This document shows positions 1 to 11,745 of a stretch of DNA of 64,000 nucleotides, piece by piece. Numbering within the stretch: position 1 is the stretch's first letter; each line of letters begins with the position of its first letter. The stretch is from contig CM050672.1 in assembly GCA_027574665.1 (NCBI GenBank), positions 6,184,001 through 6,248,000 on the forward strand, given 5' to 3'. The notes below the pieces were generated by a model. That model did not search any database and was not told the DNA's origin. It was given only the letters and a program-made list of their open reading frames with translations. This DNA comes from Rhynochetos jubatus. Taxonomy: Eukaryota; Chordata; Aves; Eurypygiformes; Rhynochetidae. Made by a program: the position numbers and the translations under genes.

Positions 1-317
1 CTTGCACGAGTTTCTTTGCAAATAGCTGTTTCAAGGTCACTTTGTTGCACCTGCAGCTTGACAGCACCTGAATTGAGTGCCGCTTCGTGACTTTCCTCTG
101 TTCTCTTCGGTTGATCTCTTTCTATCACTGATGTAATAACAGCCGTGTAAAGGGCCTGTGACCGAGTGCTGACCGGCCTCTGCAGCAGTGTTAGCGCGCA
201 GAGAACCTCCGCAGTCCGGGATGATGCCAGGAGCTAGTGTTTTTCTTCTGGTCTGGAAAGTGGGTGTTAATTTGGCTGCACGTGTGTAAAGTCTGACCCA
301 AACTTTTTCATTCTTAG

Positions 318-3300
318 AAACTGGATTATATCACTTACTTATCCACGTTTGACCAGCTCTTCGATATTCCCAAGGAGAGAAAAAATGCTGAATATAAGAG
401 GTGAGCCTTTTTGCCTACCTGCTTCTTTCATGACAGTTGACGCAAAGGAATTTGCTCCTTAAGTGTACAGCTGCTAAGTTTAACAGTCAAACTGAACTCA
501 TGGACACCGGGTCACTGAGCTGTAGTAACTCAGTCGTGTGTCTGAGCCCTGAGAAAACGTGCAGCGCAGCAAAAAATGTGGAAAGCCACATTCTACTCTG
601 TGCAATTACTTGATCCTCGAAAATGCTGCATCTGGAAATGGTGTGTTGAAAACCCATAATCTTGGTGAGTTCCCTTTGGAGGACTGGAGGGTAATTGCTT
701 TCCAAAGCTGCGGTTAGAGGAATATGTTTGAGGTTGATCCTGCGTTAGCTGTGCTCGTGGTTGCTCTGCCAGGTACCTTGAAATGCTTCTGGAGTACCTA
801 CAGGATTACACAGATCGAGTGAAACCGTTGCTGGACCAGAATGAGCTTTTTGGGAAAATTCAGACTGAGTTTGAGAAGAAGTGGGAAAACGGGACGTTCC
901 CTGGCTGGCCGGTGAGCTGTCGTTAAATCCCTCTGTATTTGTGGTAGGTTTTCTGTGGATCATGTGGGGAAAGTCCCCACTGAGAGAAGTGTGATACACA
1001 ACTGCACGCCTTGCTGTCACAAAGAGGCGATTTAATCCTCACTTGTGTTTGAAACAAACTTTTTTTTGAGGTTTGCTTATGTCATACCTCTTCTGTTGTT
1101 CCGTTGCTCGATTCAGTGAGGGGATCTTTCATTGTGAAATGAACTGCTTTTCTTCACGTTAGAATATTGCAGCGTGTGAAGCGTTGTAGGATGTCACCAA
1201 GATGTTGCATGTGGTTTTTCTTGGCAGAAAGAGACCAGCAGTGCACTCACTCATGCTGGAGCCCACCTGGATCTCTCGGCATTTTCCTCTTGGGAGGTAT
1301 GTTTTCAGTGCTCTGCACTTAGGTCCAAGCTCAGTCATGTTGATTCCGTAATTCTACTTGCTGTGCTTTTACCTCTGGCTCTGTGCTCTCTGAATAAACT
1401 TTGATTATGCTGATGGCTTCATTTCTCCCATTATGGGGATGTAACTTGGATGATCTGGTTAGATTTGTCACGCTCCTCATTTGTCCTGGAGGAGTGGTGC
1501 ACCCTTGTGGGTCCTTTCTTGAATGCTGTTCATTGTTTATTTTCATGAGTTAACCCTAACCCAGTTGTGTTTAATAGCTTCTCTCTTACTGTCGTTTACT
1601 TCAATTGAGCAGGAGTTGGCCTCCCTGGGACTGGACAGGTTAAAATCAGCTTTACTGGCCCTGGGACTAAAATGTGGCGGGTAAGGCGCAGTGTTTTTAT
1701 AGTTCCTTCTCAGTTTTTGAGGTCTTGTCTTGCATTCCTTTATGGGATACTTGTTTTGTCACCTCTTGTACACGCGTTACTTTAATGATGTTTGAAAGAC
1801 AAAATACTGAGAACCAGTTGGGATATTGCAATCTGCTGTTTTGAAGTGTCCTGTACTGAAGTCACTTGTAGAAAAGAATTTGGCTTAAGGAATGAAAACA
1901 AAGATAATAGCAAATCTCCCGGTCCCATTAAAGCTAAATGGGGAGTTCAGTTGCGTGCATGCAGGTCGTTCTCGGCAGCGTAAAACTGTGGTTGGACCCG
2001 TTTCTTGCTGCTTCTCCACAGGACTCTGGAAGAGCGTGCTCAGAGACTTTTTAGCACTAAAGGCAAATCCCTAGAAGCACTTGATCCTTCCTTGTTTGCC
2101 AAGAATCCAAAGACAAAAGGAAGCAAAAGGTGAATTTCTAAAGGTCATTCTCGGGCTGGTGAGCTCTTCACTCGGGTGAGAAGTATTGTGTAGGCATCAC
2201 TCTTGTGCAGTCTTGACAGAGAGATTCTTGGAGTATCGGAAGCTTTTTGTGTTGGACCAAACAGTCCTGAACGGAGTGGAAAAACCGGAGCTGAATGGTT
2301 CGTGTGCAGTCTAGTCTGCACGAGCTGTTTGGTGTCTGTACGCAAGCCAGGCGTGTCTTTGGGAGTTCAATGTGCGCGTGATGTTGGCGGTTCTGGGTTG
2401 GACTTCATAGAGTTCCTGTATCTGTTTCCAGAGACACCGAAAGGAACAAAGATCTGGCGTTCCTGGAAGCTCAGATTTATGAGTACGTGGAAGTTCTTGG
2501 GGTAAGGATTTTATTTTGTCTTTGAGCTTTTTAGTTCAGAGCTGTCAAACGGTGACTGGAAGGGCACCCACGTCTTCACCAAGTGTTTTCCTGGACAGCG
2601 GGCCGTTTTCATGCCCAGAGTTGTAAAGTGTGTGTCAGCAGATAGCTCGCCCGTCAGCAGGCAGAATAGGGTGGATACGTTTGTGTTTCCAGTAGCTAAT
2701 TATTTGGCTGCCTTTGTGAACAGACCCAGGTACAGAGGCTATATGTTCCCTTGGGGAAGCCTGTCTTTTCCTTTTCCCCCCTTCTCCTAGGCACCACATC
2801 AGGCTAGATAATTTCTATTTTATGCCTAAGTCACAGGGGATTGCAGACCTTTACTTGTTCTGCCTTGGCGGTGTGCCTTTAGTCGTTGCTCCCGTCTGAG
2901 GTGATGGCTCGTGGCAGGGTGGCTGTTGCTGTTAGTTTGTCACCTCGGAAGCACTAATGGGAGTACCAGTTTTTTATCCTGTGGAAGCGGGAGGTGTTAC
3001 ACTAAAAACTTAAGTTGCTGGGCTAAGTGACATGAGAGCTCTCTGTTTTGTACTGTTCTTCCGTTCCCTTTCCTCTGCACACTGAGGAAGCATTTCACAA
3101 TTCATGTGTATTTTGTGGCTGTTGTGTGAACGATTCCTCCTTTCTCACACTCCAGGAACAGAGACACCTTACTCACGAGAACGTGCAGCGTAAGCAAGCA
3201 CGGACAGGGGAAGAGAGGGAGGAGGAGGAGGAAGAGCAGATCAGCGAGAGCGAGAGCGAAGATGAAGAAAATGAAATCATTTATAATCCTAAAAACCTGC

Positions 3301-5628
3301 CTCTTGGTTGGGATGGCAAGGTAACTGCAAGAGTGGGAGGCGTCACGCTCCACACTGCTCTTCTGTTTGGACGTGCCTTGCCTAACCTTTGCTTCTCTTT
3401 GCCAGCCAATCCCATACTGGTTGTACAAATTACATGGTTTAAACATCAACTACAACTGCGAGATTTGCGGTAACTACACCTACCGAGGACCCAAGGCTTT
3501 TCAGCGTCACTTTGCAGTAAGTAATGTTTTGCTACAAAACCATCAGTGCTCTGTTCAGATAATCTTTATGGAACTAACTAATAAATCACTGGAGTGCCCG
3601 AGCGGCACGTCCTCCACTTGAACGTGGAGGATCACTGCGGATATGGCTGATGTCCCACGGCCGTGCAATTGGAACTATACATTATGTAGGGCACACCAAG
3701 ATCTATTCTGCCGATTTCGGTACGGTCCCTTCTTGTTTGAACACTAATTCCAGCAGCGGGTCAGGGTGGCACAGTGTGGCTGTAGGCTGCCAGGGTGTTG
3801 TTACTGTCTAAAATAGAGAAAGCATATTCTTACAGAGGTTTTTGGGATGGGTAGATTCGTATGTGGTAGTATTTGTCTCGCCCTGTCCAGATCTTGATGT
3901 CTTTTAGCCTTTGGCATTGTGATGAAGTGGCGTCCCCTCTCGTACACTGACCTCTTGGCTCTTCTCCCCAGGAGTGGCGACACGCTCACGGGATGAGATG
4001 CCTGGGCATTCCCAACACTGCACACTTCGCCAACGTCACGCAGATCGAGGATGCAGTCTCGTGTAAGTAGTGGTGGCAGGGCAGGGCACATCTGGCATAA
4101 GCACGTTCATATTGGCTCTCGATGAAGTTTTGCCTTACCCTCGTTTGGAGAAAGAGCGTAAGAAACACGGGGTGTGTGGGATGATCCTTGGACCGTCCCT
4201 CCCAGCTCTGAAAAGCAGAGTGGCTTTTTTCCTTGGTGGGATACCCGCAGGAGTAGAGGCTTGCTGGGATTGCCAGGGAGGTGGTCATTTGTTGCCAGCT
4301 TTTGTCTGTGAAGCTTTGTGTGTGGAATCCCAGCCAAGTGCCACAGGCTGCCGTTTTTTCAGGCAGAGTGCGGCTAAATCATGCCATGTGACAATTAATT
4401 AATTGATGTGTGTCAGCATCTTGGTGGGGAAGCCAGAAAACCCTTCGGAAATGGTGGAGCCTGGAGGCAGATTTTGAAAGCCTGCAGTGCCTGGGACTTA
4501 GAGCCGGTGTCAGTGGCTGATCTGTGCTGATGTTTTGAGGCTGCCTCAGGCAGAGGTGGCTTCTTCCATCTGCCCCACTTGGGTTAACAGACAGGTTGTG
4601 GTTCCTGTGGGTAAATTAATTCTTGCCTGGAAGAAACCAAACAGGTAAAGCCTTGTTTTCCTGAGCAGGCTGTGGAGCTGTGTCTCTGAAGTAACGGGTT
4701 TGGTCTCTTGTGTCCCATCCTGAATGATCACTTTAAAGCCTTGTTTGCTTTAGTTCTTGTGAGCAGACAGGGGAGTGGTACCTTTGTAATGGATATCAGA
4801 TGCATTCCTGGACTGCTGAAGTGACAGTGTTTTAAAGGAAAGAAAGCAGCTTGCGTGTCTCTTACAAGATTAGAGATCAGTAGCTCAAGGGGAATGGCAT
4901 CCGATCCCTGTGACTCTTGTGTTTACAGTGTGGGCAAAGCTGAAACAACAGAAGGCTTCAGAGAGATGGCAGCCCGATACAGAGGTGAGATGTTGGAGGC
5001 ATTCGGGTGTCCCTACCACTGTGTACATGGGAACACCCCCCATCTGCCTTGCATGAACTGTCTTAAGGGTGTCCTGCATGCTGGAGAGGAAAGCAGGAGC
5101 CTGCGCTGCTGCTTGCGCAGCTCCTGGTAGTGCTGGTGTGCGAAAGGCACCTGTGCTGTGCTGGGAAGTGACAGGACAGGCTCAGCCCCTTGTGCAAGAA
5201 TCTTTTCATACGCTGCTCTACAGTACCGATGTCACTTTGGTTTGTGAGAAGGCAAAGGAGCTGCTATGAGCAGCGTCTTCACTTCCACTAGTGCCTTAAA
5301 CTTCTGTCTCGGCCCATTTTCCAGCAGTAGGCAGGGCAGCCGTGGGAAGTGCAGCCTGGAATACAGCTTGTTGTTGCTCTCAGCTCTTCTCATGGAGCCT
5401 GCTGGGAGATCCACTGCATCCCCGCGCGTGGAGAGGTTCTTGGCAGCACGGTCGTGTTCAGTGGTGCTGCTGGGCTGGATTACAGCATTGGCGTTGTAGC
5501 TCCGAGTCAGGCTGTGTCCGGGTGTCTCTAAACTGTTCGTTCCATTCTAGGAGGAATACGAGGATTCCAGTGGGAACGTGGTGAATAAAAAGACCTATGA
5601 AGACCTGAAACGTCAAGGGCTGCTGTAG
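318..5628 (+). CDS. SF3A3: Splicing factor 3A subunit 3 (SF3a60), 3' part of gene
   Basis: Coding exons read from splice sites: 318-400, 773-911, 1228-1296, 1613-1680, 2022-2129, 2432-2501, 3156-3320, 3406-3516, 3972-4062, 4929-4984, 5551-5628 (TAG). They join in phase into 345 residues. The human protein is about 501 residues, so roughly the first 156 lie upstream of the window. Visible parts are the conserved stretch beginning [18 protein letters not shown], a SAP-like segment ([22 protein letters not shown]), an acidic Glu/Ser-rich stretch in the 3156 exon, and a matrin-type C2H2 zinc finger (CEICGNYTY...[13 protein letters not shown]) split between the 3406 and 3972 exons. The protein ends [11 protein letters not shown]3A3 is part of the SF3a complex of U2 snRNP and is needed for branch-site engagement in the nucleus. 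Identity is near-complete to the human protein as I remember it. Nothing looks broken. Confidence 0.97.
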
Positions 5629-5834
5629 CTTTTCCCACGTGGGGGATTTCACATCTGAAAAGCAAGCGGACGTGTGTCAGCAGCTCTGACTCTTCCTCAG
5701 TTTCTGGATTTTCTATGTGCATGAAAATAGATTTCAAGGATACTTTATAGAATCACTTTCTAGTAAGCCCCTTGTGAGAAGCAGACTTGTGATGTTATTT
5801 TATATTAAAAAAAAAAACCCCAAACCCCTTGAAA

Positions 5835-5840
5835 AATAAA
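5835..5840 (+). terminator. SF3A3 polyadenylation signal AATAAA
   Basis: This canonical hexamer lies about 210 bp after the SF3A3 stop codon. It follows an A-rich run and is followed by T/GT-rich sequence, which suits a 3' end near 5.86 kb. Confidence 0.7.
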
Positions 5841-5859
5841 CTGGTTTTAATTTAGGAAG

Positions 5860-6874
5860 TGCTGAGAAACTTGTCTCCTTTTGTATGCTGGGAGGAAGCG
5901 AGTTGACGACGGTGTTTTTAAAATGCTTTTGGCGCAGCTTGAATTGTGGGAAACAATTGATTCTGTTATTCCCAATTTGGTGGAAATGTGTATGATGAGG
6001 ACTGGCTTTCCGTGAAGCCAACATCGCGTGCCGACAGCGCGTCGCGGTCCTGCGCTGTCCCTTGCTGTGCGCGTGGTGTTCTTTGGGCTCCTTTGCAACG
6101 CAGATTTATTTGGCTTGCGTTGTGCTTTTCCCTCTGGGCTGTCTCCCTGCGGAGCTTGGGCCACTGGGAATTTTTCATTAACAGCAGAGCGTGATCGAGG
6201 TTGGGCTGCGTGGGCAGTTTGTGGTCACGTCTCCAGCACGGTGGCTGTCCCCGTACCCCCTCCAGCCCCCCCGGTGGGGTTTGGTTTTGGTGTAGAGTTG
6301 ATTTGTGCCTGGGCAACCACAGCATGATCACATCTCTAGCCTCACAAAGCCCTTTCTCCGTCGTCGCTGCGCAGGGCCGTCGGCGTCTCCAGATGCCGTG
6401 GAGCAGCAGGTAACAACCGCTTCCCCCGGGTGATGGTTGGCGCAGGGAGGGGCTGGTTGCTGGCACCAGAGCGCAGCCGGTGCCGCGGCTGCTGGTGGTG
6501 CTCGGAGGCGCTCCACCGCCGGCAGCGGCTGCGGGCTTCGCTGGTGCGCGGGGGCTTCGGGGGCGGACGGACGGGGTGAGTGAGTGGCTGCTGTGGGCTC
6601 CTTTCCCTGCGCTGGGGGAAAGTTGTTCTCGGGATGGGGAGGCGTTGGGTGGGCGTTGGTTCCTGGCTTGGGCTGTGCTGGCGCGGCGGCTGCTCGGTGA
6701 GGTTGTCCAGACGTGGCCAGGGTGGTGCCTGCCCTGGTTGGGAAGGTGAGAGACCCGCCAGCCTGTGTTGTCTGCTCTGAATGATCGGCCTCGGTGGTCT
6801 CTGTGCACGCTTCAGCCGTCCCAGGTCCTCGGGGAATGCTAACGGGGCCTGAACGCCCACCCTGTGCGACACTG
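5860..6874. other. Intergenic stretch, no gene recognised
   Basis: GC-rich towards 6.4-6.8 kb. Long open frames occur here on the minus strand, but they are Pro/Ser/Arg-rich, overlap in several frames and show no domain. I read them as composition-driven. Confidence 0.5.
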
Positions 6875-7362
6875 CGGGCTTGGGGCTGGGGGGCTGGAAA
6901 GCTGCCCGGCAGGAAAGGACCTGGGGGTGCTGGTCAACAGCGGCTGAATGTGAGCTGGCGTGTGCCCAGGTGGCCAACGGCATCCTGGCCGGCAGCAGGG
7001 ACAGTGTGGCCAGCAGGAGCAGGGCAGGGATCATCCCCCTGTGCTGGGCACTGCTGAGGACACACCATGAATCCAAGGTGGGGGTCAGTCTCTTCTCCCA
7101 AGCGAAAAGCAATAGGATGAGAGGGAACAGCCTCAAGTTGTGCCAGGGGAGGTTTAGGCTGGATATTAGGGAAAACATCTTCCCAGAAGGGGCTGTCAGG
7201 CATTGGAACGGGCTGCCCGGGGAGGGGGGTCACCATCCCAGGAGGGATTTAATGGTGAGTGGATGAGGCGCTGAGGGACATGGGTTAGTGGTGGGCTTGG
7301 CAGTGCTGGGTTAACGGTTGGACTCATGAACGTCAAGGTCTTTTCCAACCAGAAAGATTCTG
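6875..7362 (+). mobile_element. CR1 LINE, 5'-truncated 3' end
   Basis: The sequence follows the CR1 3' region: the block 'ggacctgggggtgctggtcaa', the 'aggtttaggctggatattag' block, 'ggaacgggctgcccgggg', the 'aaggtcttttccaacc' block, and a terminal ATTCTGTGAAA near 7350. It lies in plus orientation with no intact reading frame. The left boundary is approximate. Confidence 0.85.
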
Positions 7363-8549
7363 TGAAAGCCGCAGGAGTTGCAGATGTCCCTGTTGATGTC
7401 CCACGCGCTGTGTGCCAGCACTAGCAGACCCGTGTTCCGCTCCCCTCCAGGTCCCAAGGGCCTGTTGCATTCGCGTGTCTGGAAACGGGTATTTTTCACT
7501 CCAGACTTTGTCCCTCCAGAGCGAGAACTGCTATGGAGGGTCTCCCTTGCTGCTCTGAGAGCTGGTGGGCTTGGGTTCCTCCCGCGGCGGGTGCTGCAGC
7601 CCGTGGGTCACCTCTTCGTCTGCACCAGCATCACAAGCTGCTGCGTGGTGCCGAGTGTCGTCCCTAGCCACCCCACCTCCCCGCCCCTGGCAGCCGCCTG
7701 CAGCTCTGCGTCTTGCCTGCGGCACCGGTGGAGGGTTACCACACCAACGGGAGCACGTGGCTCCCCGGGGGGCTCCCCTGGGCCCCCGCAGCGGTAGCCT
7801 CGGTGGTTTTGGGGAGCCCCTGGGGAGGGAGCGACTGTGGATGTCGTCACGGCTGAGCTGTCCCAGGGGTGCTCTGGCCTCCTGCGCTGCCCAGGCACGA
7901 GCACCCGCTGGGCAGAGCCCGTGCTCCTGTGGGACTGTGCCCCACGCTGGGTGCGCTGCTGCTGGAGACGGGATGGTGCTGGGCTGAGCCGCAGCGGAGA
8001 GGCACCCGGCGCTGCTGGGGTGTGTGGCTGTGCTGGCCGGTACCGGGATGCTGGCTCCGGGGTTTCAGCGACTGTTGGTCCCCAAAGTCCAGGCAAGCAG
8101 AGCGACACGGGTGCTGAGCTATTTTGTGGTTTGTATGTAGGATGGTTTCTGGGTTGAGAGCCTGTGGAGGTGACACGGGTGGCAGTTTTCAGAGGTGCTG
8201 TTGGTGGGTGGTTATTGCCAGGTGCTTATTCCTGCCTGAAAAGCACGTCCTGCCACTACAGAGACCAAAAATGGGTGTTGAACAACCTGGATTCTTCTGT
8301 CCCATGGTGTTCAGAGTAAAGGCTGTAGAATTTCCTAGGACAAAGGTCTCTTCAAACAGGACCTCAACAGGAAAAGTCTCTTTTATGTAACTTGTCCTGA
8401 TACTATTTCTGTCCCCTCATCCCGAGCTGTGCACCAGGCAGGCTCAGGGAGCACGTGCTGCTGTGACCGTGACCGCTGGACCGTCCCCTCCTGCCACCCA
8501 GCTCTGACTGTGCCCCTTCGTGCCAGGTCCTGAGTGAAGTTGCTGGTGG
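7363..8549. other. Intergenic stretch, no gene recognised
   Basis: Lies between the CR1 copy and the first exon of the Ly6-type gene. It is GC-rich with overlapping open frames on both strands and no recognisable domain. The promoter and 5' UTR of the following gene must lie in its right part, but I cannot place them. Confidence 0.4.
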
Positions 8550-11500
8550 ATGAAGATGGCAGGTCACCGATGGCTCCCCGGCCCCGTTCAAGGTACCGGC
8601 GGTTCTGCTGCAGCGAGGAGAGCGGCATCTGTCCCTGACCCCGCTGTCGAGGGCTGTGCCTGGGGCGAGGGGTGGCCACTGGTCACCCAGGGCTCTGGGC
8701 AGGTGGGAGAGGGTTCTTTCTGCAGCAGGGCTGGGCTCCTGCAGCCAGCTTGGGCCCCTGAGCTCAGCTGTGTCTGTGGGGCTCCCCACGACCTCCCCAA
8801 GGGGAACTGGCCCCCACCCTGCCCCAGGGGGGCTGGTGGAGCTGGATTTGGTGTCTTGAGGGTGAGCTGCCCGTGCTGCTGGGGAGGCTCTTCGGGCTGT
8901 GGGTAAAGCAGGCAGCAGATGCGGTGGTCTCAGTTGCCCCCCCCTCCATTCCAGGCCTGCTGTTCTGCATCTTGGCTCTTCACCTCTGCATCCAGGACCC
9001 TCTTGCCACAGCAGGTGAGCTCTGCACCCCAAGGGAAACCTGGGGCTCCTGGGGGAAGTGGGGCAAAGACAATGTGGTGCAACATCCCTTCCAGGCTGTG
9101 TTCTCTAGGATGGAGCTGCACTGAGGAATCTTTTTCCAAGGTTTTGACCCCAGAAAAGCCTCTTCTGCGTGGCTGGAAGGGGGAGGGAGAAGCTGTTATA
9201 ACATCTCTCCATAGTGCTGCTGCGGGAGTCTGTTGTCTCTGACCTGCTTGTCGGGCTGCCTGTTGGCTGGCCACAACTGGACCTTGTTTGGGACATCCTG
9301 TCACTTACTGCCCTCCACATCCCAACCACAACGTGACTGATGCTTCCCGCAGATGCCTTGGGACCGTGCAGAGGCTCCTGAGGGGATGCAGGGCTTCCTG
9401 AGCAAGAGGTCGGGGTTTCCTTCACCAAAGGACAACTTTTTGTCTTCCAGAGCACAACGGAGTCGCCAACGCCTCGGTGGCTGCCAGTGCCTTGGTGGCC
9501 ACCAACACCTCAGTGGCTGCCAGTGCCTTGGTGGCCACCAACGCCTCGGTGGCCGCCAGTGCCTTGGTGGCCGCCAACGCCTCGGTGGCCACCAACACCT
9601 CAGTGCCCGCCAACGCCTCGGTGGCTGCCAATGCCTTGGTGGCAGTCAACGCCTCTGTGAACACTACAGAAGAAACACAGGTAAGGAAAGGGAAGGAAAG
9701 GGAAGAGGGTGTTTGGCCGAGCTGTTACAGCCCTGCGGACAGGGTCTCTAGCCCAACTGGTCTCTCGTGGGAGCCAGAAGTTCCATGAGAGCATCTCCTG
9801 GGGTGAAGGGGAGCGCGTCGGGCATGGCGGGTGGGTGCGCAGAGGCAGCCCCTCCAGACAGCCGGGCCATGGCTGGGGACAGCACCGCGGTGCCGTGTGA
9901 GGAGGTTTTGCTGCACGGTGACACCCTGGTGTGTTCTCCCTCCAGCTCACCTGCCACAGCTTTCAGTGCTCTGGGGAGAGGTGTTACCAGGATGGGGCCC
10001 GTGCCAACGAAACGGTGACCTGCCGTAACGAGACTCACTGCGAGGTACGGAGCTCACTGAGATGAAGGCGCTGGGGGCTGTGATAAGGAGTCTGTTTTCC
10101 CTTTCTTTTTATCGGGAACCCACAGTACTTCTGTGTCAGTCTCCGCTTTCCCTTCTCTCTCTCTCTGTTGCAGTCTGTCGGTTGTTTTGGCATCCCTTCA
10201 CACTCCTAGCATTTTTTCCTTTGGCTCTGCTATTGCAGCTTTATCGTTTCTCCAGCACAAACTACACAGCCAGGTGCAGCAGCGCCTGCGGCACAGGGAT
10301 GTGCAGGACCAACAGCAGCGTGAGCTGGCAGCAGTGCACCCTGGACTGCTGCAACTCCCCGCTCTGCCTGCAGCTCAACGCCACCTCCTACGGTAACTGC
10401 TCACGGGGTTTAATACTGCTGCACAGGAGGGAAGCGGGTGGGCAAAACCCCCGCTGTGGAGGGCTGGCTGTGGCTGCATCTCCTCTGCCCTGGGGCTTGT
10501 TCCCCTTCAGAGCTGGGGCAAGGGGTGTCCCAGCAGCTCCAGAGGTTGTGGTGGGCTCTGCGTGGGCTGTGTGCTGGGTGAAGCCTCACAGGGCTTCTCC
10601 TGTGTCTGCAGGTGACCTGCCATCCACCACTGTGCCGCCTACGACCACCGCCACCACCCCCCGGCCTCCCCCCAGAAACGTAGGTACCGGGCGGGCAGAC
10701 GTTGATGGGATGGCTGAGCTCCCACCTGATTGCGGGGAGAGGGAAAGGTCCCTCCTGCGCCTGCTTTACAGGGACAAAAGCCACTTCTGGAAGGGGAACA
10801 AATCCTTAACGAGCTTTGAAAGAAAAGAGTCCGTAATGAGCCCCATCGAACAGGGCTTTTCCCAAGCCCAACTCAGCAGTTCAAGCAGTTTGAACCGACT
10901 GCATGGTGACCTTCCTCGCAGCCGCAGGGAGGGTGCGGGCACCCATGGGCACTGCAGCCCCTCTCCTGAGATGTTTATCTTTGCAGAGCCCTGTTAAGAG
11001 GAAGGAAAAGGAGGTTTGAAAGTTGTTTGCTGCCCTGGTGTTTCCTGCAGTTTCAGAGGGTGCTGTTAGCCTTTTATCTCTCTGTATCTAAAATGACTGA
11101 GACAGCGCTGGCCAAACACCAAGAACGGGTGCGGGGGGTGGTGTTCAGAAACAAGCTCTCAGGAAAGAAGAGCTGTCTGAAAATCAGGTCCTGTCCTGGG
11201 AGTCCTGCTCTCCAGCCCGATGAATATACAGTGTCTCCTCTGGTCCTCTCTCGTAGGGGAAAGTGTGTGCAGCATTCTCCTGCCATGGGGATGGATGTTT
11301 CAAAGGCAAGAAGACTCTTGCTAGATGCATTGTCGGACATGACTTCTGTGAGGTATGGCCTTGGGGCTAAAAAGCAGGACAGCTCATGAGCTGGGATATG
11401 TCCAGGAGCCTGCGTGCATCCCTGAAATGTGAATACTAAAGGCTTGGCAAGACCCCCAGGCTAATGTCTCTCTCCTCCTTCCAGATGAAGAAGACGGGCT

Positions 11501-11745
11501 TGAATTACATGGCGGGATGCAGCAGAGCCTGCAAGGCTGCCAAACCAGTCTGCACCAGTGGGATGAAGGCTGCCTGTTACCAGGAGTGCTGCCCAGCTAC
11601 CCTGAAAGCTAGCTGTCTGAAACTGGATGGCAAAGTTCACGTCAATAGTGCTGGGCAGGTGACTCCGACCCTGCTCCTGAAGCTCATGGCATGTGGGGTG
11701 GTCCTGCTCCTGAATTACAGGGTCTTTGCTTCCCTCTGGGCATAA
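8550..11745 (+). CDS. Predicted GPI-anchored protein with two Ly6/uPAR (LU) domains and sequon-rich N-terminal repeat
   Basis: Eight exons joined by splice sites and phase: 8550-8592, 8955-9014, 9451-9680, 9946-10044, 10239-10392, 10612-10679, 11257-11352, 11485-11745 (TAA), giving 336 residues. Residues 1-34 form a signal peptide (core LLFCILALHLCI). Residues 44-103 are a hexapeptide repeat with consensus VA(A/T)(N/S)(A/T)(S/L). Residues 112-195 are LU domain I (LTCHSFQC ... DCCNSPLC). A Pro/Thr linker follows at 196-218. LU domain II runs from 219 to about 297 (VCAAFSCHGDGC ... ECCPATLKASC). A GPI-type tail ends the protein, with candidate omega residues N304-G307 and a hydrophobic 313-336. 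Each LU domain is encoded by two exons, as is usual for uPAR-like genes. The first exon is the least certain; its phase and fit to the signal peptide support it. The Asn usually found after the last LU Cys is missing. I do not recognise an orthologue. An uncharacterised relative of LYPD3-like cell-surface proteins is possible; function and ligand are unknown. Confidence 0.75.
9477..9656 (+). repeat. Coding minisatellite, 10 units of 18 bp
   Basis: Ten 18-bp units of the form GTGGCYRCCARYRCCTYG fill most of exon 3 of the Ly6-type gene. In frame they alternate mainly between VAASAL and VATNTS/VATNAS/VAANAS. The unit is a multiple of three, so several other frames, including antisense, are also open; only the frame joined by the flanking splice sites gives a signal peptide and LU domains. 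Confidence 0.9.

Noticed and set aside
3590-3660. Small hairpin (CTCCACTTGAACGTGGAG) in an SF3A3 intron, considered as a small RNA
   Set aside because: The stem is only about seven base pairs, and no snoRNA box C/D or H/ACA pattern or precursor-like arm is present.
5966-7178. Two overlapping minus-strand open frames of about 280 residues
   Set aside because: Pro/Ser/Arg-rich, partly antisense to a CR1 copy, and no conserved motif or splice structure.
9422-9664. Antisense open frame over the 18-bp repeat
   Set aside because: The repeat unit is a multiple of three, so several frames stay open. It lacks splice continuity and a start context.
10062-10997. Open frame of 311 residues within the Ly6-type gene
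   Set aside because: It includes exon 5 in its true frame but reads through introns. Splice sites on both sides and the LU exon pattern explain the region better.
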